Shown one piece after another: positions 1 through 7,786 of a stretch of 33,211 nucleotides of DNA. Within the stretch, counting starts at the first letter, position 1. Each line of letters starts with the position of its first letter. The stretch lies in NCBI RefSeq assembly GCF_009601025.1, contig NZ_WIVE01000046.1, forward strand, positions 1 to 33,211, in the 5' to 3' direction. The notes under the pieces were generated by a model. It made no database searches and had not been told where the DNA came from. It was given only the letters and a program-made list of their open reading frames with translations. Origin of the DNA: Roseospira navarrensis. GTDB taxonomy: Bacteria; Pseudomonadota; Alphaproteobacteria; Rhodospirillales; Rhodospirillaceae. Position numbers and translations under genes: made by a program.

Positions 1-1
1 C

Positions 2-172
<171 letters not shown>

Positions 173-201
173 GTTGATGACACCACTTATAATAGATAGT
201 A

Positions 202-292
202 TCATCCTGGGCGCCCCTAGGGCGCGAAGGATCTCGTGATGGGGCACGAACCATGACACCCCTGTCATCCGGGTTCGGAGCCCTGGGACGCT
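202..292 (+). repeat. Dispersed palindromic repeat, copy A
   Basis: This 91-base non-coding block recurs at 29119-29207. The 40-base core at 224-263 differs from 29141-29180 at one position. The 5' part holds an inverted repeat, GCGCCC (211-216) and GGGCGC (220-225). In the other copy the same stem reads GCACCC/GGGTGC, so the pair has changed on both sides while the stem is kept. The block sits between the IS110 end and the rpmB promoter. It resembles REP/BIME-type intergenic elements that contain a TCATCCTGAG...GAAGGATCT motif. The family name is uncertain. Confidence 0.8.
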
Positions 293-303
293 GCCAAAAA
301 ACC

Positions 304-332
304 TTGACCCTGCGCGCCTTTCCCATTAGACA
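304..332 (+). promoter_or_regulatory. Candidate sigma-70 promoter of rpmB
   Basis: TTGACC (304-309), a 17-base spacer and TAGACA (327-332) lie about 48 bases before the rpmB start. The -35 is strong (5 of 6) and the -10 is weak (3 of 6). Transcription would start just downstream of the dispersed repeat, so rpmB appears to have its own promoter. Confidence 0.45.
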
Positions 333-379
333 CCTGCGCTCCAATTCAACGTACACCGCGACCACGAGAGGACAAGACC

Positions 380-676
380 ATGGCCCGACGTTGCGCCGTG
401 ACGGGCAAGGGCGTGCAGACTGGCAACAACGTCAGCCACTCCAACATCAAGTCGAAGCGCCGTTTCCTGCCGAATCTTCAGGTCACCTCGCTCATGAGCG
501 AGTCCCTGAACCGTACGATCCGCGTGCGCGTGTCCACCCACGGCCTGCGCACCATCGAACACATGGGCGGCATCGACGCCTTTCTGCGCAAGACGGCCAA
601 TGCCGATCTGACGCCGGAGCTGCGTCGGATCAAGCGGCTGGTGGTCAAGGCGACGGCCCCGGCCGAAGCGGCCTGA
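380..676 (+). CDS. rpmB: 50S ribosomal protein L28
   Basis: This 98-residue protein begins [20 protein letters not shown], the conserved L28 start, and continues with the [13 protein letters not shown] segment typical of the family. L28 is a small protein of the large ribosomal subunit. The length matches alphaproteobacterial L28 (about 95-100 residues, longer than the 78 of E. coli because of a C-terminal extension). The start is set by a good Shine-Dalgarno, GAGAGGA at 366-372. The gene is monocistronic, with a promoter at 304-332 and a hairpin terminator at 701-744. Identity is secure. Confidence 0.97.
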   Translation: MARRCAVTGKGVQTGNNVSHSNIKSKRRFLPNLQVTSLMSESLNRTIRVRVSTHGLRTIEHMGGIDAFLRKTANADLTPELRRIKRLVVKATAPAEAA

Positions 677-700
677 TCCGGCTCGTCCAGCGCGATCCGT

Positions 701-744
701 CACGAAAATGGGGACGTCCACAACCGGGCGTCCCCGTTTTCGTG
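701..744. terminator. Bidirectional hairpin terminator between rpmB and the CHAD gene
   Basis: The arms at 701-719 and 726-744 are complementary over 19 positions, with two G-U pairs and a 6-base loop. The outer part of the stem is A-rich on the left and T-rich on the right (CACGAAAA...TTTTCGTG), so a T tract is present in either transcript. It lies 25 bases after the rpmB stop and 63 bases beyond the stop of the convergent CHAD gene, and probably serves both. Confidence 0.75.
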
Positions 745-806
745 TGCGCGGACGGGGGGCGGCGCGGACAGCACGCCGACCGCCCGGCGCCATCGCCCCG
801 ACCCCA

Positions 807-1835
807 TCACCAGGCCGGTTCCCGCCGGGCCAGGTCCTTCAGGGTGCGCCGGGCTGACTCCAGGCGGTCCCGCGCATCGCGCTCATGCCAGCCGGCCACC
901 AGACCGGCCGCCCACGCCAGGTCCGCCGACGCCTGCGCCGCGCCGTCAGACGGCCCCGCCATCGGTTTCGCGTCCTGGACCCCGGCGATCTCGCGCAGCA
1001 CACCGCGCGCCACGGCGACGTCGTTGAGCGCCCCAAGGTCATCCTGGGCCCGGGCCAGATCCTTGTGGACCCTTGCCAGCGCCTTGCCCGGGAACAGGCT
1101 GCCGAGGAACTCGGTGGCATAGCGCAGCTTCTTGATCTGAATGCGCAGACGGTGGCGGTCCCGGGGGGACAGGCGCCGGAAGCGGCCGGTTCCCTTCGCC
1201 ACCGGCCGCCAGCGGCGCTCCAGCCTCTGCCGCGCGAACGGCGCGATGGACTCGTCGCGCACCGGCCGGTCCGGGGCGGTGAGCCAGTCCCCGGCCTCGA
1301 TCCAGGTCTCAATGCGCGCCGCCAGCACGGCGAACCGCGGGTCCGCGACCGCCGCGCGGGCCACCCGGTTGGCCTCGCGCCGCCGCGCCGCGACCACGCG
1401 CGCCAGCGCGTCCAGGTCGGCGCTCCCCGGCAGACCGGCGCGGACCGGGCCCACGATCTCCGCTTCGAACACATCCGCGTCCCGCGCGGGTCCGAGCGCG
1501 CCCATCAGCCAGCGCAAGTCGGCCCGGATCCCGTCCAGGTCCGGCCCCGCGATCACGGTCTTGAACAGGGCCATGGCGGAGCGCAGCCTGCGGGTGCCGA
1601 CCCGCATCTGGTGGACGCCCTCGGGGTCGCGGCCATCCAGCACGGCCCCCGCGTTCGCCACCATCTGGGCCAGACAGGCCCGCGCGATGGCCTGAAAGCC
1701 GCCCGCCACGGTCATGGCCGGGCGCAGATCCGGCACCTGACCTTTCACGGGCGCGGCCGGCTCCGCCTGCTGGGGATCGGCCCCGACCCCCGCCGCGCGC
1801 GGGGGCGGCTGGTCGGTCTCGACGACATGGCTCAT
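807..1835 (-). CDS. CHAD domain-containing protein
   Basis: The 342-residue product has one CHAD domain of two helical halves. The first half has HQMRVGTRRLRSA at about 75-87 and the second has HRLRIQIKKLRYATEF at about 228-243. CHAD domains are alpha-helical bundles whose conserved His/Arg/Lys face binds inorganic polyphosphate. Residues 1-40 are a Pro/Ala-rich, low-complexity tail. There is no CYTH (triphosphate tunnel) domain and no signal peptide, so this is a stand-alone cytoplasmic CHAD protein. The frame stays open far upstream, but the chosen ATG (MSHVVETD) follows GGAAGAGG by about 11 bases. A TTGATG-17-TATATT promoter lies 55-83 bases before it. Function beyond polyphosphate binding is unknown. 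Confidence 0.88.
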   Translation of the reverse strand: MSHVVETDQPPPRAAGVGADPQQAEPAAPVKGQVPDLRPAMTVAGGFQAIARACLAQMVANAGAVLDGRDPEGVHQMRVGTRRLRSAMALFKTVIAGPDLDGIRADLRWLMGALGPARDADVFEAEIVGPVRAGLPGSADLDALARVVAARRREANRVARAAVADPRFAVLAARIETWIEAGDWLTAPDRPVRDESIAPFARQRLERRWRPVAKGTGRFRRLSPRDRHRLRIQIKKLRYATEFLGSLFPGKALARVHKDLARAQDDLGALNDVAVARGVLREIAGVQDAKPMAGPSDGAAQASADLAWAAGLVAGWHERDARDRLESARRTLKDLARREPAW

Positions 1836-1889
1836 GGTGGATCCAGCCTCTTCCGTGACACCGCCGGTCCCAACCGGCGCTTCATGACA

Positions 1890-1918
1890 AATATATGACA
1901 CGCCCGCCCCGACATCAA
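1890..1918 (-). promoter_or_regulatory. Candidate promoter of the CHAD gene
   Basis: On the minus strand, TTGATG (1918-1913) and TATATT (1895-1890) are separated by exactly 17 bases, a strong sigma-70 match in GC-rich DNA. The 1836-2150 gap contains nothing else recognisable except the divergent promoter at 1963. Confidence 0.6.
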
Positions 1919-1962
1919 ACGCACCCGCGTTCGGGGAGCACCCCTCGAAAGACAAAAAACCA

Positions 1963-1991
1963 TTGATTTCCGGCTGTTGCCCAAATATATT
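1963..1991 (+). promoter_or_regulatory. Candidate promoter of the SPOR lipoprotein gene
   Basis: TTGATT (1963-1968), a 17-base spacer and TATATT (1986-1991) face away from the CHAD promoter, with 44 bases between the two -35 boxes. The resulting leader to the ATG at 2151 would be about 150 bases. Confidence 0.55.
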
Positions 1992-2150
1992 GAACCTGCA
2001 TGCGAATGGTGGCCGTCCGATGGGCGGCGCCCGCTTTCTGTTGCCGCATGGCGGACCGAGGCGCCGCCCCGCCCCCGTTGCCCCGGCGGGGCGTGCCGAC
2101 CACCGGGTCCGCCCGGACCGGAAGCACGGACAGAAAGGACCCGGCTCATC

Positions 2151-3692
2151 ATGTCCACTGATACGACCGCGGGACCCGCGCCCACCCGGTGGCCGCGCGG
2201 GCGGCGCCCCCGGCACATCGTCGCCGCCCTTGCGCTGAGCGCCCTGATCGGCGGCTGCGCGGTCGGCGAGGGCGGCATGATCGAGATGGCCACGCCGCCC
2301 GCCCCGGCGGCGGATTCGGCGCTGGCCGCCATGTCCCGGGGCGACCTGGGCCAGGCCGAGGCCTGGGCCGCGCGGGCGCTGCGGGACAACCCGCGCAACC
2401 CCTATGCCCTGCTCATCTGGGGCCTGCTGTCGGAGCGGGCCGGACAGCCGGCCGTCGCCACCGAAGCCTATGCGGCCATTCTGGAGCTGAACCCCACCGC
2501 CTCGATCAACCTGACGCCGATGGATATCGAGGCCTCGCCGCGCCCGATCGTGGAGATCGCCGAGCAGCGCCTGTCCCGGTTGCCCCCCACCCCGGTGGGG
2601 CCGGGATTCGCGCGCGTCCCGGGCGTGACGGGACCGACGGCCATGGAGACCCCGCAGGCCCCCGCGTCCCCCAGCGCCCCCGACGCGGTGTGGGAGAACG
2701 TCTCGGGCCGGTTCGAGACCCTGGAGCGCCTGTACGCCCAGGACCTCATCACCGACATGGAATACCGGGACCGTCGGGAGGACAACATCGGCGCCCTGAC
2801 GCCCCTGACCGAGCCACCGCCGGCGGCGGGTCTGGCGCGGCCCGCCCCCCGGCCCACGGCCGTGGTCGGGCGCCTGCGGGATCTCGCCCGCACCTTCGAG
2901 CGCGGGGCCATCTCCGCGCGTGAGCACGCGGACGAGCGGGCCACGATCCTGGATGCCCTGCTGCCCGCCGATCCGCAGGTCCGCGACCAGGCGGACCGCA
3001 CCCCGGACAGCGCCCGCGCCGTCCGGCGGCACGGGGAGCGCCTGACGGACGCACTGCGGCGCGGTCTCATCACGCCGTCCGAGTATTCCGCCGAGCGGTC
3101 CGCGCTGGCGGCGCGGGCCGGGGCGCTGATGCCGGATGATCCCGCCGCCGCCGCGCGTCTGCTGCCGCCGGCCCGTCCCGCCGGCGCGCCCGAGGACGCG
3201 GCCGAGCCCGGCCCGGCCGCCATGGCGGACGGCGAGGCCGACACGCCGGCACCGACGGAGGCGGTCGATGCGTCAGGCGCGCCGCGCCCCCTGCTGCCCA
3301 CTACGCGCCCCACACCGCCCGCGCCCGTGGGCCCGCCCAACGCCAATCGCGAGGACCCGGCCACCCAGCGCTTCACCGGCGTGACCGGGGCGGCCGCAGC
3401 CTCCGACGCCGAGGTGGCCGAGACGCGCCCGATCGCGCCGGGCGACTACGTCCACCTCGCGTCCTATCGCAGCATGGACTCGGCTCGCGCCGGGTGGGAG
3501 GCCCTGAGCGCGCGCTACGCCGGCCTTCTGCGTGAAATGACGCCCCATTTCGAGGAGATCGCGTTGCCCGAGCGCGGCACCTTCATCCGCCTGAAGGCCG
3601 GGCCGGTGGCGATTCCGGGCGGGCCGACGCGGCTGTGCGACAGGTTGCAGGCGATGGGCCAGTTCTGCGAGCCGACGCCGCTCAATCCCTAG
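2151..3692 (+). CDS. SPOR-domain lipoprotein with TPR-like and three SHOCT-like segments
   Basis: A 513-residue protein. A basic N-terminus and hydrophobic core lead to ALIGGC at 31-36, a lipobox, so Cys36 is probably lipidated. Residues about 56-115 form a TPR-like helical pair (GDLGQAEAWAARALRDNP...). Three short segments at about 187-219, 241-272 and 294-328 each follow the SHOCT pattern (an L-rich helix, then GLIT/GAIS/DLIT, then an E-Y/H-R helix). A long Pro/Ala linker leads to a C-terminal SPOR-type domain (about 430-513), which in characterised proteins binds denuded peptidoglycan glycans at septa. The ATG at 2151 is chosen because it follows AAAGGA (2134-2139) and starts the signal sequence; the frame is open further upstream. 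A role at the envelope or division site is inferred. Confidence 0.85.
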   Translation: MSTDTTAGPAPTRWPRGRRPRHIVAALALSALIGGCAVGEGGMIEMATPPAPAADSALAAMSRGDLGQAEAWAARALRDNPRNPYALLIWGLLSERAGQPAVATEAYAAILELNPTASINLTPMDIEASPRPIVEIAEQRLSRLPPTPVGPGFARVPGVTGPTAMETPQAPASPSAPDAVWENVSGRFETLERLYAQDLITDMEYRDRREDNIGALTPLTEPPPAAGLARPAPRPTAVVGRLRDLARTFERGAISAREHADERATILDALLPADPQVRDQADRTPDSARAVRRHGERLTDALRRGLITPSEYSAERSALAARAGALMPDDPAAAARLLPPARPAGAPEDAAEPGPAAMADGEADTPAPTEAVDASGAPRPLLPTTRPTPPAPVGPPNANREDPATQRFTGVTGAAAASDAEVAETRPIAPGDYVHLASYRSMDSARAGWEALSARYAGLLREMTPHFEEIALPERGTFIRLKAGPVAIPGGPTRLCDRLQAMGQFCEPTPLNP

Positions 3693-3733
3693 AAAATGGC
3701 CCTAGAAGCGGACGAAGCCCGCGCGGTCGGGGT

Positions 3734-3985
3734 TCAGGCCGCCGTTCGCCGCCCCAGGCCGGGCACGGTCACCGTGCGCCCCCGCACCGCACGGTGCGGC
3801 AGCGCGGACGGCGCGGTCATGGCGCCGGTCAGCAGCATCAGGTCCGGGCGACCCCGGAAGGTGGGCGCGGGACGTGATCGCCGGCCCCGGCCGGTGCGGG
3901 TCCGGGGCGCGGGGCCGCGCAGCGTCGCGGCGGAGACAGGGCGGCTTAGGGCCACCAGTCCTTCGATCAGAAGACGAACAATCAT
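3734..3985 (-). CDS. Possible small Arg-rich protein (unrecognised)
   Basis: An 83-codon frame, MIVRLLIEGLVALSRPVSAA at the N-terminus, then Arg/Pro-rich, ending GLGRRTAA. I do not recognise it. For it: strongly GC-biased third positions, a hydrophobic N-terminus and an upstream minus-strand promoter candidate at 4184-4211. Against it: no clear Shine-Dalgarno, unusual Arg content, and an equally GC-biased frame on the opposite strand, so it may be chance. It lies alone between the SPOR lipoprotein gene and the reductase gene. Confidence 0.28.
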   Translation of the reverse strand: MIVRLLIEGLVALSRPVSAATLRGPAPRTRTGRGRRSRPAPTFRGRPDLMLLTGAMTAPSALPHRAVRGRTVTVPGLGRRTAA

Positions 3986-4302
3986 GGTCCACACGGTACA
4001 TGAGCAGGCGCGGTCCCCCTCGGACCGGCGCCCCGGCCGTGCCGGTGGGCACGGCTCGGACACTTCAGGAAAACAGGAACCCGGCGCGGCTGTCAGTACG
4101 CCCCGTCACAAACACCGGGGCGGCCCTGTCAGGACGGCCCGAAAGACCGATCCGCCACCCGGGCTTTCCACGACGGCGCGCTTACTATACTGACCCCGGG
4201 ATTTTCGTAAAATGTTTTTTGTTGATCGTTTGTTTACTAAGTCACCACTTGAGAATCGATCGCCAAAATGTTGAAATCACTGAATTCTCGGCCCTCGCCT
4301 CA
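3986..4302. other. Intergenic region with an AT-rich island
   Basis: This gap lies between the SPOR gene and the 3' end of the reductase gene. Positions 4200-4285 are markedly AT-rich against the GC-rich surroundings, with T runs and near-inverted GTTGATCG/CGATCGCC segments. No conserved reading frame or RNA family was recognised. The reductase transcript would run into this region, but no classic terminator was found. Confidence 0.5.
4184..4211 (-). promoter_or_regulatory. Candidate minus-strand promoter
   Basis: TTTACG (4211-4206), a 16-base spacer and TATAGT (4189-4184) read towards the possible small gene at 3985. On the plus strand, TATACT (4186-4191) overlaps the same position but lacks a good -35. 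The evidence is only a motif match. Confidence 0.35.
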
Positions 4303-5334
4303 TCACCCCGCCAGGGCTGCCACGCCGGTTGAAGTGGAGTGCTCAAAGTGGAGGACCTGGCCCGGATTCACGACCCCGTAGGCGGCATGGGCCGCCATGG
4401 ACGCCTCGGCGAACCCGGTCAGGATCAGTTTCAGCTTGCCGGGGTAGCTGGCCACATCGCCCACGGCGAAGAGGCCCGGCACGCTGGTCTCGCAGGTGGC
4501 CGGGTCCACGACGATGCGCTGGTGGTCGAGCCTGAGGCCCCACTCCGCGATCGGCCCCAGATTGGTGGCCAGCCCGAAGAACGGCAGCAGGCGATCCGCC
4601 TCCAGCCGGCGGGTGTTGCCGTCCAGGTCCGCGACGATGACGGCGGACAGGGCGGCGCCCTCGCCTTCCAGACCATGCAACTGATAGGGCGTGACCAGCT
4701 CCAACGCCCCCGACTCGGCCAGTTCGTGCAGGCGGGCCACGCTTTCCGGCGCGGCCCGGAACTTCGCCCGTCGGTGGACCACCTTGACCGAGGCGGCCAC
4801 CTCGGACAGCGACAACGCCCAGTCCACCGCCGAGTCGCCACCGCCGGCGATGACGATGTGCCGGTCCCGGAACGCCTCGCGCTTGGCCACCATGTAGAAG
4901 ACGCCCGTGCCCTCGAACTGCTCGATCCCCTTGAGCGGCGGGCGGTTGGGCCCGAACGCGCCGGCGCCGGCGGCGATGATGACCGCGCGGGCCTCCAGCA
5001 CGGTGCCGGTGCTGGTGGTCAGCCGCCAGGCGTCGTCGTCCGGCGTGCGGGTCAACGCCTCCACCCGCTGGCCCAGATGGAAGGTGGGCGCGAACGGCGC
5101 CGCCTGCTCCATCAGGTGGTCCACCAGGTCGCCGGCCAACACCTTGGGGAAGGCGGGGATGTCGTAGATCGGCTTTTCCGGATAGAGCGCCGTCAACTGA
5201 CCGCCCGGCGCGTCGAGCACATCCACCACGTGGCAGCGGATGCGCGCCATGCCCAGTTGGAAGATGGTGAACAGCCCGACCGGGCCGGCGCCGATGACAA
5301 CGGCATCCGTGCGGTGAACGGCGGGGTCTGACAT
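4303..5334 (-). CDS. Ferredoxin--NADP(+) reductase, thioredoxin-reductase-like type
   Basis: The 343-residue flavoprotein has two nucleotide-binding folds: FAD at GAGPVG (15-20) and NADPH at GGGDSAVD (164-171), followed by the HRR at 187-189 expected to contact the 2'-phosphate. The second FAD motif is VGDVASYPGK (291-300). The Cys-x-x-Cys of true thioredoxin reductase is absent, and the C-terminal HFEHSTSTG tail is typical of the YumC/Rhodopseudomonas-type FNR. The reaction is electron transfer between NADPH and ferredoxin or flavodoxin (EC 1.18.1.2), in the cytoplasm. The start follows GAAGAGG by about 6 bases. The gene is divergent from tsaE. The physiological partner is not visible here. 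Confidence 0.92.
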   Translation of the reverse strand: MSDPAVHRTDAVVIGAGPVGLFTIFQLGMARIRCHVVDVLDAPGGQLTALYPEKPIYDIPAFPKVLAGDLVDHLMEQAAPFAPTFHLGQRVEALTRTPDDDAWRLTTSTGTVLEARAVIIAAGAGAFGPNRPPLKGIEQFEGTGVFYMVAKREAFRDRHIVIAGGGDSAVDWALSLSEVAASVKVVHRRAKFRAAPESVARLHELAESGALELVTPYQLHGLEGEGAALSAVIVADLDGNTRRLEADRLLPFFGLATNLGPIAEWGLRLDHQRIVVDPATCETSVPGLFAVGDVASYPGKLKLILTGFAEASMAAHAAYGVVNPGQVLHFEHSTSTGVAALAG

Positions 5335-5464
5335 GGCGGGGCCTCTTCAGCGGATCGGGGACATGCGGCAGGCGGACTGACATAGCCGCCCCACCTGGGG
5401 GACGCAACCCTGCCGCCGGACAGGTGACATTGCGGGCCGTCCGGCGGCCCGTTAAAACCGCATC

Positions 5465-5980
5465 ATGACCGAGCCCACCTTGCCGCACGCTGACACGGCC
5501 TTGACCCTGTCGCTCCCCGACGAGCCCGCCACCGTCCGCCTGGGCGGGGCCCTGGCCGACCTGCTGCGGCGGGGCGACATGGTGGCCCTGCGCGGCGACC
5601 TGGGCGCGGGCAAGACCGCGCTGGCCCGTGCCATCGTCCGCGCCCTGACCGGCGATCCGGACGAGGACGTGCCCAGCCCCACCTTCACCCTGGTGCAGAT
5701 GTACGACACCCCGGACGGCACGCCTGTGTATCACTACGACCTGTACCGCCTGGAGGATCCGGCCGAGGCCCTGGAACTGGACCTGGAAGACGCCCTGGCC
5801 GACGGCATCACCCTGATGGAGTGGCCCGACCGGCTGGCCGGCTGGCTGCCGCGCGACCGCCTGGACATCACCCTGGGCACCACCGGCCCGACCGCCCGCC
5901 GGGTGACGCTTGCGCCGGCCGGAGCCTGGACCCGTCGCGCCGACGCCCTGTCCGCTCTCCGCAAGGACTTCGCCGCCTGA
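5465..5980 (+). CDS. tsaE: tRNA threonylcarbamoyladenosine biosynthesis ATPase TsaE
   Basis: A 171-residue P-loop ATPase with GDLGAGKT at 44-51, the SPTFTLVQMY strand at 71-80, HYDLYRL at 90-96 and a late EW at 119-120, the standard TsaE signature order. TsaE works with TsaB and TsaD in forming N6-threonylcarbamoyladenosine at position 37 of ANN-decoding tRNAs. It is the first gene of a long unit: its TGA overlaps the amgK ATG by one base (TGATG). The upstream gap holds a GGGCCG/CGGCCC hairpin (5434-5450) close to the start and no clear Shine-Dalgarno, so expression may be modest. Confidence 0.95.
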   Translation: MTEPTLPHADTALTLSLPDEPATVRLGGALADLLRRGDMVALRGDLGAGKTALARAIVRALTGDPDEDVPSPTFTLVQMYDTPDGTPVYHYDLYRLEDPAEALELDLEDALADGITLMEWPDRLAGWLPRDRLDITLGTTGPTARRVTLAPAGAWTRRADALSALRKDFAA

Positions 5981-6984
5981 TGCAAAACGACCGCAACACG
6001 GCCCGGACCGCGTTCCTCACCCTGGCCGGCTGGGGCGATGCCGCGCGCACCCTGCTGGCCGGGGACGCCTCGTTCCGCACCTATGACCGGCTCGCGGGTC
6101 CCCGGGGGCGCGCCGTTCTGATGGACGCCCCGCCGCCGCAGGAGGACGTTCGTCCGTTCGTGCGCGTCGCCCGCCACCTGACGGCGCTCGGGTACTCGGC
6201 CCCCTCGATCCTGGCCGAGGACCCGGCTCACGGATTCCTGCTGCTGGAAGACCTGGGCGACACCACCTTTACCCGCTGCCTCGCCGAGGGCGCGGACGAG
6301 CCCGGGCTGTACACCCTGGCCGTGGACCTGCTCACCCATCTGCACGGTCAGCCGACGGACACCGTGCTGCCGCCGGACCTCGTGCCGCCCTACGACGACA
6401 CCCGCCTGCTGGCGGAAGCGCGCCTGCTGACGGACTGGTACATGCCCGCCGTTCTGGGCGGCGCGCCCGACGCGGCCGCGCTCGATGACTACGAGGCCCG
6501 CTGGCGCGCGGTCTTCCCGGTGGCGCGGGCCGTGCCGGACACATTGGTGCTGCGCGACTTCCATGTGGACAACCTGCTGGTCCTGGACGACCGGACCGGC
6601 GTCGCCCGCTGCGGCCTGCTGGATTTCCAGGACGCCGTCGCGGGCCCCGTCACCTATGATCTCGTGTCGCTGCTGGAGGACGCCCGGCGCGACATCGACC
6701 CGGACCTTGTCGCAGCCATGCGGGCGCGCTACCACGGCGCCCGTCCGGACCTGGACCTTGCGGCGTTCGACGCCAGTTGGGCCGTGCTCGCCGCCCAGCG
6801 CCATGCCAAGGTGATCGGCGTGTTCACCCGGCTGGCGCGGCGCGACGGCAAACCCCATTACCTGCCCCACATCGCCCGCGTCTGGCGCCTGCTGGACGCC
6901 GCGCTGGCCCATCCGGCCCTGGCCGAGGTGCGGGCCTGGATCGACGATCACATCCCGCCCGAGCGGAGGCTCATCCCGACATGA
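5980..6984 (+). CDS. amgK: N-acetylmuramate/N-acetylglucosamine anomeric kinase AmgK
   Basis: A 334-residue aminoglycoside-phosphotransferase-fold kinase. The catalytic loop is LRDFHVDN (191-198, Asp193 the expected base and Asn198 a metal ligand) and the metal-binding Asp is in LLDFQD (Asp215). The N-lobe has GDASFRTYDRL at about 28-38. AmgK phosphorylates the anomeric carbon of MurNAc or GlcNAc in the recycling route that bypasses de novo MurNAc synthesis and gives intrinsic fosfomycin tolerance in Pseudomonas. The ATG is set by the one-base overlap with tsaE, and the stop overlaps the murU ATG by four bases. The adjacent murU makes the assignment firm against a generic phosphotransferase. 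Confidence 0.92.
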   Translation: MQNDRNTARTAFLTLAGWGDAARTLLAGDASFRTYDRLAGPRGRAVLMDAPPPQEDVRPFVRVARHLTALGYSAPSILAEDPAHGFLLLEDLGDTTFTRCLAEGADEPGLYTLAVDLLTHLHGQPTDTVLPPDLVPPYDDTRLLAEARLLTDWYMPAVLGGAPDAAALDDYEARWRAVFPVARAVPDTLVLRDFHVDNLLVLDDRTGVARCGLLDFQDAVAGPVTYDLVSLLEDARRDIDPDLVAAMRARYHGARPDLDLAAFDASWAVLAAQRHAKVIGVFTRLARRDGKPHYLPHIARVWRLLDAALAHPALAEVRAWIDDHIPPERRLIPT

Positions 6985-7763
6985 AGACGCACCAGCAGCC
7001 CCACAATGTGGACATCCCGCCGGTCGGCGATGCCGACATCCCGCGCCGGGCGATGGTCCTGGCGGCGGGCCTGGGCCGGCGTATGCGCCCCATCACCATG
7101 CGCACCCCCAAGCCGCTGGTGAAGGTGCGCGGCGTGCCGGTCATCGACTGGACCCTGGATCGCATGGCGGCGGTGGGCCTCGAAACCTGCGTGGTCAATG
7201 TCCACCACCTGGCTGACGAGGTGCGCGCCCATCTCGCCCGCCGGACCTCGCCCCGAATCGTGTTCTCGGACGAAACGGCGCGCCTGATGGACACCGGCGG
7301 CGGGGTCAAGCAGGCCCTGCCGCACCTGGGCGACGGAGCCTTCTACGTCGTCAACGGCGACGTCCTGTGGCTGGACGGCATTCAGCCGGCGCTGACCCGC
7401 CTCGCCGAGGCCTGGGATCCCGCGCGCATGGACATGCTGCTGCTGGTGCTGCGGCTGGCCGGCGCCAACGGCTACGACGGGCGCGGCGACTTCTTCCTGG
7501 ACGGCTGGGGCCGCCCGCGCCGCCGCAAGGCCCACGAGATCGCCCCGTTCGTGCATGCCGGCGTGCTCATCACCACGGCCGCCCTGTTCGAGGACACGCC
7601 GGACGACCCGTTCTCACTCAACCTGCTGTTCAACCGCGCCATGGACGAGGGCCGTTTGTATGCGGTCCCCCACGATGGCGAGTGGTATCATGTGGGCACA
7701 CCTTCAGCGCTCGCCCTCGCCGAGGAAAGGCTGGGCGAACCCAACATCTGCAGCGACCAATAG
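6981..7763 (+). CDS. murU: N-acetylmuramate alpha-1-phosphate uridylyltransferase MurU
   Basis: A 260-residue nucleotidyltransferase. The nucleotide-binding loop is LAAGLGRRMRP (27-37), followed by TPKPLVKV (42-49) and the metal Asp in VNGDVLW (Asp127). MurU converts MurNAc-1-phosphate and UTP to UDP-MurNAc (EC 2.7.7.99), the step after AmgK. The N-terminal 23 residues precede the fold and are poorly conserved in type, so an internal Met at residue 25 could start the core. The four-base ATGA overlap with amgK favours the first ATG. A 23-base gap separates it from addB. Confidence 0.92.
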   Translation: MKTHQQPHNVDIPPVGDADIPRRAMVLAAGLGRRMRPITMRTPKPLVKVRGVPVIDWTLDRMAAVGLETCVVNVHHLADEVRAHLARRTSPRIVFSDETARLMDTGGGVKQALPHLGDGAFYVVNGDVLWLDGIQPALTRLAEAWDPARMDMLLLVLRLAGANGYDGRGDFFLDGWGRPRRRKAHEIAPFVHAGVLITTAALFEDTPDDPFSLNLLFNRAMDEGRLYAVPHDGEWYHVGTPSALALAEERLGEPNICSDQ

Positions 7764-7786
7764 GTCTCATCGCGAATCCCCACCGC

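Noticed and set aside
253-1122. A 289-codon plus-strand frame covering rpmB and the CHAD 3' end
   Set aside because: It overlaps rpmB in another frame and the hairpin terminator, and the product is a low-complexity Arg/Ala/Pro sequence.
1836-3032. N-terminal extension of the CHAD frame to 741 codons
   Set aside because: The added part is low-complexity Arg/Gly-rich sequence opposite the SPOR gene, and the internal ATG at 1835 has a good Shine-Dalgarno and a promoter.
3696-4193. A 165-codon plus-strand frame starting right after the SPOR stop
   Set aside because: Arg-rich, no family resemblance, crosses the minus-strand promoter candidate and has no Shine-Dalgarno. It looks like a GC artefact.
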